DNA of 64,000 bases from Theristus sp. LFF4_11 (Eukaryota; Nematoda; Chromadorea; Monhysterida; Xyalidae): positions 62,001-126,000 of the forward strand of contig JASANC010003433.1 in the NCBI GenBank assembly GCA_030248135.1, read 5' to 3'. A program made the position numbers and the translations under genes. Shown here piece by piece: positions 35,801 to 47,800 of this stretch. The notes beneath the pieces were generated by a model. That model saw only the letters and a program-made list of their open reading frames with translations, was not told the DNA's origin and did no database searches. Positions within the stretch are counted from its first letter, which is position 1, and each line of letters begins with the position of its first letter.

Positions 35801-38800
35801 ACAGCGATAGCAGCAGGCACAGCTAAAGACCCGTTTATACCTGACGTATGCAGATATACGTCGACGTACGTCAGGTATGAACGGTAGTCTGCAATAACAC
35901 GAGACCTAAAGTGACGTGACGTGCCGTATGCGCGTACGTCTGGTAGAAACGGACCTTAACGAAAGCAAGCACACATGAACAGCGCCATATTTCCAGCCGG
36001 CCTCCCACCGCCGTCGATCCAGCTTGCCCCGCCTGACGCAGTCGCCTGGCTGGCGCCGTACGCGCACGATCCGTACGCCACGGCGGCGGCAGCCGTGACG
36101 ACAACCGGCGGCAGTGGCACGACTGTCGCTGGCGGTGGCGGTTCGACCGATCACGCGAACTATGCGGCCGCGAAAGCGAAACTCGCCACGCTCTGCGAGA
36201 AAATACAACAGCATCAGCCGGTGAGAGTGGGCGTTACGAGTTTGCGGGCTGGGAGTTGCGTGAGCCGTCATGAGAACGGGCACAGGACACTCATAAAGCC
36301 CTCCCCCCGGTTTGTTCTGCAGCTGGGAGCACGAGTGACCTGCCTTGCCTCCGAGTCGAGGCTATCTCTCCAAATGCAGTGACCCCCCCACCCCCCGAAA
36401 GCGTTTTTCTGCGCATAACCAGCACTGTAATACAAGTAGAGTCGAATAGACACTTCCCGGTTTCACTGAGCCACGAAAGCCGTGAAACGTTGTTCTTGGA
36501 GAAGCGCCGGTCTTTGACGGCACCTGCAAATTAGAATTGACACGCGCTCCAAGTTGGTTCTCTGAAACTGGAAACCAGTATTTCGAATGTGGTTGTTGTT
36601 TTTGTTGTTAAATTGCAATAATTTTCGTCTTCCAATCCCAATTTCCGATTCGTCCATTGCAGATCCACGTATCGGCCGACGGTCACTCGGTGATCTCGAT
36701 GATCGACCAGACCATCGACGGTGGGGCGCAGGCGGCGGATGAGGCATCCGATGAGGACGTTGATGGGGATGTGGCTGATGCGAACACGGAGGACACGCCG
36801 CCGGCAACCGATGAACAGGTGCAGCCAATTAGGGATCGGCGCGGCAGAGGCTTTTCGGTTGCGTGGCGGGACAGCCAGAAATATTTCCGGGACGGGCCGT
36901 GCGGGACAAGGGCTCTGCGGGACGGGAACGCGACTGTCCCGTACCGCACTTTGCGGGAGAGGTTGCCCCGCGCACATCCCCACCAGCCAGCCATTTTCAT
37001 TCGCAAAAAAAGCATGAAACGAGGGCGAAACAAAACACCCAGAGCGGCGAAGCTGGTTCGGAGCCGGGTGCATGTGCAGCAGCCCCCACTGTGTTTCTCC
37101 CTGATTGAAACGAGAGGTTTCGGAAAATTGTGTGCTGTTTCGACTGGTCGCAAATTATGCAGCCTAAATGCTAGTTTTTGTCTGAACACAGTGTACGCTG
37201 TCACTGATGTTGATTGGGGCTTTTTCACAACAACCGCAAAACGTCGGCATCGGTCTACAACGTTTTTGGGCAAAAAACCATTTTCAACAAACAGGACGCC
37301 CCATCAATGGCGGTGGCGGCGCCCGAGTCAACGGGCACGCCAGGCACGTCGGTGGAGACGAGCGGTGGAGCAGGCGATACAGGAGGCCATGTGCAGCGGC
37401 AAGCCGATGCGAACGGCGAACTGTTGTTGAGGCAGCAAACGGCGGCCGCGTTGCTGTGAGTGTGCAGGGCTAGAGGTGGAATTTTTCAGAAAAATATAAT
37501 TTTGTGAAAAATTTCCGGTAATTTTTCCGGAAAATTTTCCGGAAATTTTTCACGTGCCATCTTTATTCTGGGCGAACAGAGGGGGCTTTCTGCTTGGGGA
37601 ATATGACGTTTCGGTGGGTTCTCTGCAATGCAGATTTGGGCAGCACATGAGGTGTTTATTTATTTAAAAAGCCCAAAGATTTTTGTTTTTGTGAACGATG
37701 ACTATTCTTGTTTTCTAGTGAATCGCAGCGTGAACAAACGCTCGTTGAAGCGCAGCTTCGTCGACATTTGGACGCAATGCAGGTCAAAAAAGATTTCCGA
37801 TTTTTACAAGAATTTTGTTCATGACAAACTCCAACAATGGTTCTTTCTGCTTGATTAAAATGACTAGTTATAACTGACAGGCTGAAAATAAAACAAAGGA
37901 AAACACTCGTGTTGATTAGTAGCTGCCAGTTTCAAGGCACGTCGCCGCCCGTTTCAACATCCACTTCGTTCAAGGTCGAGTGTCCTTTGCAATGTGCGTG
38001 CCGTGTCTGATCACCATTGCAGGCGGTCTCTGCGGCAGCGCCGGAGCACAACGAAAGCCAGCTGGGTCTGTCCGGCGACATTCAGCTGCGCCGTTGGCTG
38101 TTGTTCGACGACACGCTGCTGCGACTGGCCTTGAGTCAACTGCGTTCTGTGGGACATTCGCACGGTCACCAGCAGTCGGCACAGTTTGGAGGTGCGTCGC
38201 CCGATCGCGACGAGATGTGTCCATTGCTCTGATTGGATGAAGCGTCCTACTCGTCGGTCTTCTGGCCTTAAGATCGTGTACTTTTTTGCAACACGTTCGA
38301 ACAAACACACTGGCATGCTCGCTCGCACACTTGTTTGCTGTTGTTTTGGTGCGACATTATCACGGATGTGCAAAAAAATACTAAGGATTTTCCGCTTCGG
38401 GCGAATCTGCAAAAAAAAATAAAAGTTCAGAGACCGGAAAGCAAAAAAAAACCGGGCGGCGTTGGAACAAGACATGTACAGTCGTCGAACCAGGACTCTG
38501 CCAGTGAAGAGTGATTATTGCACGTTGGAGATCTTTACATTTGTCAATCACACTGATGGATTGGTCAGTCCAAGCGCACTGCAGCCGAGCGAATCAGCTA
38601 GTCGCATTCAAATTGCAGCATATTTGCAAAGTCAGATTCAAATTGCGAACATATCTGCAGAGTCGCATTCAAATTGCAAACATCTTTTCAGAGTCACTAA
38701 CACTGGCGCATTCGTCGTTGCCGGCGTTTGTCGAGTGTCTCTCGAACGAGCTCGCTCGTCTCGCTGCGGAAGACGCCATTGAGTTGGTCGACGCTGAACA

Positions 38801-41776
38801 CGTGCGCCGGTTGTTGGCGTTGTACTGCCAGTTGATTGGCACCAGCTGGCATCGTGAGTGGCGGCCGTTTTCTTGGGTCTCATCTTGTTGCTGTGATTCA
38901 TTGCGGCCACTTGCGGAACGGTGTTGTGAACCAGTTTTGGCGTCAGAGCAAATTATAGGCAATCGGCTGATTGGTTGGTGATCACGTGCATGCATGCTTT
39001 CTGTGCAGGCCTTGCTGTGGAGGCGGAGTTTGGTCTGCACAGAAAGCATGCGTCACCTGATCACCAACCGATCAGCGGATTGTTAGCGGAATGTGCTCCT
39101 CCGTCAGAAACAATCAGTTACATTGTCTCTTATTAGAAAAAAAATAGAAGATTCAAATGAAATTCAAAAAGCACCTTTCAGGCTGCGACAAATCAGGCAG
39201 CGGCGCGACAAACAGCTCGCTGATTGGCGGCCTCTATTTGAATGTGGCCGCAGTGCGCGCGCTGCTCGCGTATCTGCTGCAATCCGTTGGAGTCACTGAC
39301 AATGTTTGGCTGCTGGCCATCCGTGTCCTGCGGCACATGATCGACTCGCCAGTCCCATTGACGGTTGGTTCGTTGAGAATCCGTCATTGTGTATACGGTG
39401 TTTGTTGGTGTAACAAACCGATCGAGTGAATCAAATCTAGCACTGTTTAACGGCTGCAAAACGCACAAATCAATCAGCTACACGATATACTTCACTGGAA
39501 GTACTGTACATTCAAAATGTAACAACGTTGTTTCGTCTGCAGCCGACCCAACAGACCTCGCCACTGTTCAGCGCCGTCGAGTCGTCGCGTCAGCCAACGA
39601 GCATGCTGCATTTGATTCTGGACAATCTGCAGCCAATCATCGTTCGATTGATCGCGCACTGCACCACGAATGCTGCTGTCGCTTCGGTACTTTCACTTTC
39701 ACTTACAACTTGAAGCAAAATTTGAAGCGGTGGCAACTGAAAAAACTGGTTGGTTGACTCGGTGTCTTATTGCACTGACCAGCCAGGGGGGAGGGGAAAC
39801 GCAGCGAGACGGAGAAAATAGCAAACAAGACCCCCGGGCCTTGGAGTGCGGCTTCAACCAATAACGGGTCCAGAGTAGATAAATACGTTTATAATCGTAC
39901 TTTTTATAGATGGTATACTATTGGTTGATTATTCATTAGTTGACGAATGAATAATGGGGTTTTTAAATTATTTGAATAATACTATTTTGAATAATGAGTA
40001 ATGGGCCCATTATTCAAATAGTACTATTAATGACGAATGAATAATGCAAACAAAAAAGATTGGACTTGTTTAAAACAAGTTGCACAAGTTGCAAAAGTTT
40101 TTGTGCTCAGAACACACCTTGATTGACCACACCAACCTCGCATTTTGTGATACCTCATGAGCACTGAAAAGTAACAAAAAACATGTACACTGACAGGAAG
40201 GTACTGAAATCTAATTGTAAATTTCCACAGGTGGTGCAACAAAACAAACTTCTGAAACTAAAAATGAACTTGCGGTTGATTTGTTTTGTTTGTTTATGCA
40301 GTACGTCAAAATTGTATCATGTTTTTTCCGCATTTGTACCGTGGGCCACCAGAAACCTGCATATTGCACTACTTGTTTTGTACTTTACTCGCAAATTCGT
40401 AATATCTGTGCAAAATTCAACACATTTTTTGAAAACCTGAGTGAATTTTAGTTTGGAAAAGTAGAAGAATCGTTCAATTTGGTCTTATATAACTCGAGAT
40501 ACAGCCATTTTTGTCCAGAAATCAAAAAATAAACAAACACAAAATGAAAGGAAATCATGCGAGGGGGTTGTTTTGTATGTGGCATACATACATACGTATG
40601 TGAGCAATTATGCACCCCTCTCGCGTAAAGTCACAAGAGACAGTGTTATGTTTCTCTCTGTTGTTGTTGTGTTTATCTGTGTGCACACACGACAAGCAAT
40701 GGTTAAATGGCTATATCTTCTACACCGTTTATCCGTTTGAACTGAAATTTGGATATGTTATACCTGTACACCTAACAACTGTCGCCAATTAGTTTTATCC
40801 TGAACCGATTGGGAAAGCAGACGTTAGGGCCTTTAGTTATAATTGAACGTTTTGTTTACTTTTATCAGTGTTGATTTGTTTAAAATGGTGATTTGCACTT
40901 GATCCTCTCCGCCATTGATGATTTGCATCTACAGTAGCACCTACACCTGTAATTCGATAACTAAAACATGAATGTGTTAGGGTAAAAAAATACAGGGTGG
41001 CAGGTAAAAGTCAATGAACAATCGTTCATTATTCATTAATCATCTACTATCGGCAAATTATTCATGTGAATAATGAATAATTTGAAAAATTACGTGAATA
41101 ATACTATTTGAATAATATATTACTCATTCGTCATTCATTATTCAAACACAGAGTTTGACGAATGAATTATTCATACCATCTATGTGCAAACAAGCGTTTT
41201 CAACATTCTACTGTAATGTTTCAACTTGGTTACTTGATTGCATAACGTTTTGCAAAATACACTTGTACTTATCACTCCCCACGGCTACGCACATCAACCA
41301 ACACTGACATTATATCCGATTATCTCAAAGTCGAACAGGTGAATCGTCTAGTCAAGTGCAAAACAGCACGATACGAACCCTCGTGGCCTGGTGGTAGTGC
41401 GTTAGACCACACAGTCTGTGCGCTCGGGGGATCGAGCCCCACCGAGGGGTGTATAGGCACTTAATGACAGAAGAAACTCAATGGGCGCCCTACTCAGTGG
41501 CGTTCTGTACGCTTCTCTGGGTTAGCCCTGGCTAAAAACATCCCAACAAGAACGAACTCAGATCCGGCCTGCTGATGCCCCCATTAGTGCCGATTATATT
41601 TTCAGAACATGGCCGGTCCGGCGATCTGCGATGCGATCAGTGCACTGTTGCAGCGGGTGCAACTGAGAATCAACGGGCATGCGTTCCAAGTGAAAATGCA
41701 GTACTACACGGCGCTGATGCAACCCGTCGTGCAGCAAGTGCCTGCGTAAGTACTGGCATTTGTGTGGTTTGGTTGG

Positions 41777-41810
<34 letters not shown>

Positions 41811-44800
41811 GATTTGTCTATTGATTTATTGATTGATTGGTTGGTTGGCTCGGTTGCTGATTGATTGATTAATTGGTGACCTCTTGCTGAATCGCTATGA
41901 TCTAGTTTTATTCAAATGAAGCCAACTGGTTAATTGCAACGGAAACTTGGAAGTTCGAACAATTTCTGAAAAGTAATAGTATGTAAAGTGCATTAACGAT
42001 GAAAAAAGGCAAATGATGAACTGAACTATTCAGCAACGGACGCCCCGTGGGCGCGCTGGACGTCATGTGTCAATTGATGTCGCTGCTGTACGCGAATCGT
42101 CAGGAGATCGCTGCTAATCTCCATGTGCTCTGTTGTACGAGCGCCGAAAGCACGACATTTTTGACGAAAGACAACATTCTCTCGCAGTTGGCATCGGTCG
42201 TCTCGTGTGCGGGCAGACTGGCGCGCTACATGTTCACGACGTCGCCGACGTTTTGCTCAATCGTGTCAACCAACACTTCCGCTGGCAACACTTGGAGGTG
42301 GCCTATTGATTGTAAACTATTACAAACCTTTAGGTGGCCATTACAAACTTACGAAGGCAGCTTTTTAGGGCGGTTTTGTTGTTTTTTTTCTATACAATTG
42401 CAGTGTTGTTATTGACACCGCAGTTCTGATCGGAATTGGAAGACTGTGCAAGACGTTTGTTGTACTGTACATTTTGAAGACAAGGTTTTTGACCCATGTT
42501 CTAGGGTCACAATTCAATGCACACACAACTGTGTAATCGGGCGTCGTATGAACCTGTGTTTTTTTGTTTTGTTTTTTGCAACGGTCACTCATAAATCATG
42601 TGTGCAAGTGCACCAGTTGTCACAATGGAACTTTCGAATTTCAATGAATGAAATGATCATAAAATTTTATATGAACGTAAAAAGGAAGTTTTGAAATTAT
42701 TCTTTCAAGCAAGAAGGGCACCTAAATGTTGCAGTTTCGGCAACTCTGCGCCGCGTCAGTGTAACCTGCAGTCACTGGTGAATTCGCAGTCGATCACCCC
42801 CGCAACGCAAGGCCTTGCCCGCACGTACCTGCAGTATGCAGCGCCCTCGAATGCGGCTGCCCCTGTGAACATTTACAAAATGTACAGCGCGCAAATGAAG
42901 GCCGCCACGGAGGCGGCAAACGCAGCCGGTCAGTAAACGGGTCGCTTTTAGTTGGAAATTCGCCAAAGCAGGTTTTTTCAAAGTCGTTCGTATTGTCCCA
43001 ACATCCTCCCCTCTTGTGGCTTGCTTTGCTGTTTGTTACCACAAAACATTGCCACTTCTCTCTGTTTCTCACCACAGCAGTCTCATCACTGGACAACCAG
43101 ACGTGGCTCGTACAAGCGCCAACGTCTGCCGCATCGTCGTCAGTGCCGAAACTGTACGGCTACGCGATTGGCGCCGACTCGGCGTACAGCCAATCAGCGG
43201 CTCAGATGTCGTCGACCGCCGGCCAATCAGCGTCGAGCACGAGTAAACAGCAACACGATCAACACGTGCAGTTGTTGTGCGAACTGTTGAAGGTTGTGTG
43301 CGGTTGGCTTGCTGATTGCTGATTGGCTGTTGTCATTGGACACAGTCGATATCAACATGAACGTATCGCCAATAAAAAAAACGTCACGAAAATCGGTCGA
43401 CCGACCGAATGCGGTAGCGCACTTTTAGTCCATGCGACATTGTGGTGGTACGTGGTGCCACTTGGCACGCACCTGGCAGAGATACTTGCAACGCATGTTG
43501 TACCCACCACGTTGCACGCACACCACGCGTATGGAGCGCCCAAATAAGTGGAACATCCTTGTTTTTTGCAGTTCTCAGCGTGGCTGTGCACAGTGCCGCT
43601 GTCGATCGTCGCGTCAAAACAGGAGACGGACACGTTCGCCGGCGACACGTTCGCCGAGTACGCGTTGACGCAGCGGAGTGGCTGTGCGCTGGCGGTCGGT
43701 GGACATGTGTCGTGTGCAAACTGGACAGTGCAACTGTGTTTTTATGAAAATCAATCAGTCTTCTGGACAGTCTTGAGCCATGCGAGCAACTGAACTGCAG
43801 CGAAACTTTCACATGGGGCACATGGGTAGAATTTGGACGATTTAATGATTTTATAGGCTGCGTCGAACTGTGCAGAACCAATCAGTGAACCCTAACAGAA
43901 ACGCTGCCAATTGGCTGGTTCTCTACGATTTGCTTGGGGACTTTCATATTCCTGATCGTAATTCGTTTTGGAAAAGAGATGTAGAAGTCTTCGAAATTTT
44001 CTGTTCTGTGTGTGTGGGTTCTGAGCCCAGATGTTTGTATTGCGGACTAGCGCCTCAGACCGCTCGACCGTTTGATGATTGTTTCTGCAGGTGACCGATC
44101 TGTTGTATGCGCTGTCTGCGTGTTATGCGGATGTTGACCACGCGTTTGGCAAGGACGATTCTGTGAGTACAGCAAGCGCTGCCACGCTGAAGTCGCCCAC
44201 ACCCGACTGTGATGCACCGCCAGCCGCTCAAGGCGTTGCACAGTTCCTGGCAGACAACGGTGTCCTGGTGTACGTGGACACGTTGTTTTTGTAGTGTGGG
44301 ATTGTAATGGGCTGAGTTGTGTTTTTGTGAACTTGTGTGTGTATGTGTCCTAATTTAATCCTAATCCTAATTTAAAACAAGACACAACCGTGTTGTGGTG
44401 CCTGAGCGGTTTGCACGAAAACTAGCTCTGCGTACCATTTTTGACTTACAGCTCAATCGTGTGAGTTTTGTTTGCCCAAAAAAATTTGAACTTTATAAAC
44501 AATGTTTATGTATGTTCATTCCAGTGAACCCGATAAGTAGCTAAGAACAAACAGTTGACAAATTCATTCCGCCAGTAAAGTCAACAATTACGCAAACCCC
44601 CTGAAATGAGATGTTTCCTGCAAGTCAACAATTACGCAAAACCCCTGAAATGAGATGTTTCCTGTAAGTCAACAATTACGCAAAACCTCGAAAATGAGCT
44701 CTTTTCTGCAAGTCAACAATTACTGGAAAACCCCTAAAATGAGATCTTGTCTGCTTGCAGTAAACTGGACAAGTACCAGCCGGCCACACCAGCCGATCAC

Positions 44801-47800
44801 ATCCTCTGGGCGTTGCTGACGCTGAGCAGCGCGTGTCGCGATCAGCGCTCCACCGGCGCACTGGTCGGCCTCTTGGTCGCTCATCTGCGCGTCTGCCAGC
44901 CGGCGCCGTCCGTCCGCTCGCCTCCGTCCCACCTCCACCCGCACCGCCGCGTCGGCAGTCAAACGGCGATTCTGTCGACGCCGGCGCTGTTCGCCGCGAA
45001 ACAGATGCTTGCCAGCAGTGACCGCCTGCGTGCGTTCGTTCAGCACGGTGCGTTTTTGGTGGCACGATGGCCTCGGTGGTAGCGCGTTCGACTGCAGTCT
45101 GTGCGCTCGGCGGATCGAGCCCCGCCGACGGGGTGTTATAGGCACTTAATGACAGAGCAAAACTCGATGGGCGCCCTACTCGATGGCGTTCTGTACGCTT
45201 CTGTGGGTTAGCGCTGGCTAAAAACATCGCCTAAAAATTCCAACAACAACAACAAAAAAGTGCAACATGAGGCTGCCTGCTCTGCTACTGGTGACTGTTG
45301 TGCGACCTGCGATGTTGCTTGATCAGTTGTGCTCTGGCACTTACTCGAGACTTCTAACAGACACGCCGGCAACGGTTTTTTTTGGTTTCGACGGTTTCAC
45401 ACTACGGACACTAACAGGTGGTCGATGTCAACATAGACTGCCTGGTCTGGTAGTCGATATCGACAAACATTACGAAGGTGGTAGTCAATTACAGATAGCA
45501 GGTGGTGTTTCTGTCATAACACCGGTGATTATGCTGCTGGTGCTGATTAAGACTTGCAAGTTGCAACACTAATTGATCGTCTGCAACCGCACCACCAGTG
45601 GTTTCGCGAAGCACACTTTTGTCCAAGCACATTCATTCACATGCAACTCAGTTCCGTTCAGCAATCGGTGTTGTTCTGCGCAGGCGGCGTCGACGTCGTC
45701 AGCGAACGGGTGCTGCTGTCGACGGGCGCTGTGTGCACGCTGTTCGCACGTCGCAATGCGAGCAACGCTGCCGCCGACGACGCCACTTCTGGTGGTGCGA
45801 GCGCGGCGCCGCCGGAACAGCCGCATCTGCTGACCTCGCTCGCCGCAATCTGCAATCAGACGCTCGGTGTGTGGTGTGCGGTGCGCTTTCTACTGTTGTT
45901 GTTGTTGTTCTTTGTTGCCGGACTGCCGGAGGGGCGAAACCGAGGTGCTGGCGTTTGCGACTGAAGACTCCAGTTCCACTCCGAGGAAGCGCCAGCGTCG
46001 GTCGGAACCTGCGCGTTCTACGCGACACCCGTCGCCCGTTTATGTCTGCGGCCAGCTGATTGGTTGAATGCAGCCGAAATTTTTTTTGCTGATGTCTAAC
46101 AAGTGCTCATGAAACGTCTTGATCATTCATTTTATTTTGTTTCGCGAACCGGCACGAACTCTGATAAATCTGCAAGAACAGCGTATCAAACGGAGACCTT
46201 TACAAAATGAAACCGCAAAAATTCACCAGTGTTTGCGAATCGAATACCACCACCACTGCATTGCACACATGAAATAGGCTGATTGCGAACTTGAGCTACG
46301 TCGGCCGATTCAGTTTGGTTTGCCTGATCCAACAGAATGCAGTTTATCAACGCACCAGATTAGCACCGTTTTTTTTTTGTTTTCAATTTTCCCAGGCGTC
46401 ACTGGTGTGCACAGTCACACGACCACCGGTGCTGCTTCGTACGGCGGCCCTGCACACTCGACTGGCTATGCGTTCGGTTGGTGCAGTCCGGCTTTGAACA
46501 CCGTGTACTTTTCCTCTTCAACACATGTTTTTAGTCGCAATCCTATTCGCAATCGCAAAAACCATTTAATTTTGAGAACATCAGGCTAGGCCTGTTAATT
46601 TACCGTGTACTTTTCCTCTTCAACACATGTTTTTAGTCGCAATCCTATTCGCAATCGCAAAAACCATTTAATTTTGAGAACATCAGGCTAGGCCTGTTAA
46701 TTTTAAAAAGCTGCTTCTTACGGTGGTACGCTGATGACCCCAGGCATATCTGTACCATAAGATGACTTTTTCGCCATGGGTGGTCGTAAGAAGGTGAAAT
46801 GAGCTTGAGATAAACTTATGGTTCGGATGGGACCCATCTACTTTTGTTTTTGCTCCCTTTCGGTTTCTCAACAAATCGGCGCAACAACAAAAGCGACCGT
46901 AACAGAAAAGCCCAAAACTAATCTTGATCGCTGCAGGCAGCGCCTACAACGCAGCGACCGCCGGCGGCTCCATGACGCTGGCGCCGAGCGTGTTCGCCGT
47001 CGGTGGCAGCGGCAGTGGCGCCGCAGCGGCCGCTGCCTGGATGCCGCCGAGCCCGCCGGGCGCGTTCATGCAGCAGCCGTTCCTGAGCGCCAACGGCCCG
47101 CAGCTGGCGGTCGCCGACACCGCGTACGCCGGGCACAAGGCGAAACGCGCCGCCGCCGCCGTCACCACGGTCGACGGACAGCTGATGATGAACTTCGCGC
47201 CGGCCGGTCGGTTGTTGTTTGTTGCTGGTTGTTGATTTGGCATCGGCATTTGTGAGCTGTGGATGTTCGAGCACTTCGACGCAGCGCCCTGCGCAGCAGA
47301 AGTCGAAACACGCAGTATTTTTCTAGCTTTTGGCGTAATTCAGACAACCTAGTTATTTTGAGATGCTGATTGGCTGAATGTGAACAGCAGTATGATGCGG
47401 AAGCAGACGTGTTGTGCAGTATTCCAACGAGCAACATTCTAAACTTTTCAAATTTCGACAAAACCACCAGCAATCTTTCAGCCAAAATCACATCGAGCAG
47501 TCCAATGGCGCAGCACCTCGGCTCGCTGCTGACGTCGACGCCGCCGCAGCGCCGGGCACGCCAGGCCTCCTGGACGTACTACTTCTATCCGATGGAGCTC
47601 TGGCTCGATCTCACCATCACGCTGCCCTACGCGGTCGCACTGCACGAGATCCAGATACGCCCGCACACGCCGCAGTTGAACTGTGCGTCGGTTTGGGGTG
47701 TGGGAAATGTGGCAGTTTGGAGTAGAACGCGCCGTTTGGAAGCTGTTTGCCAAAGAATGCAAGAGGTTTCGCGATTTTGTGTGTGTGGTTGTGTTTTTTC

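Larger units (their letters stand above)
39687..41605 (+). other. Intron 66 (1.9 kb)
   Basis: Between exons 66 and 67. Contains TIR element I (39906-41183) and SINE copy 4 (41378-41552). The rest is unremarkable. Confidence 0.85.

Noticed and set aside
40610..40792. 60-codon ORF with a hydrophobic start inside TIR element I
   Set aside because: Looks like a signal peptide by chance; no family resemblance and no codon bias like the exons.
41378..41450. tRNA gene
   Set aside because: A- and B-box motifs are present, but the head lacks a convincing cloverleaf and is fused to the repeated SINE body shared by other copies.
47386..47481. Earlier start for exon 77
   Set aside because: In-frame acceptor at 47415 exists, but starting at 47482 gives the uninterrupted NFAPxxxITSSSPMAQ match expected from BIRC6.
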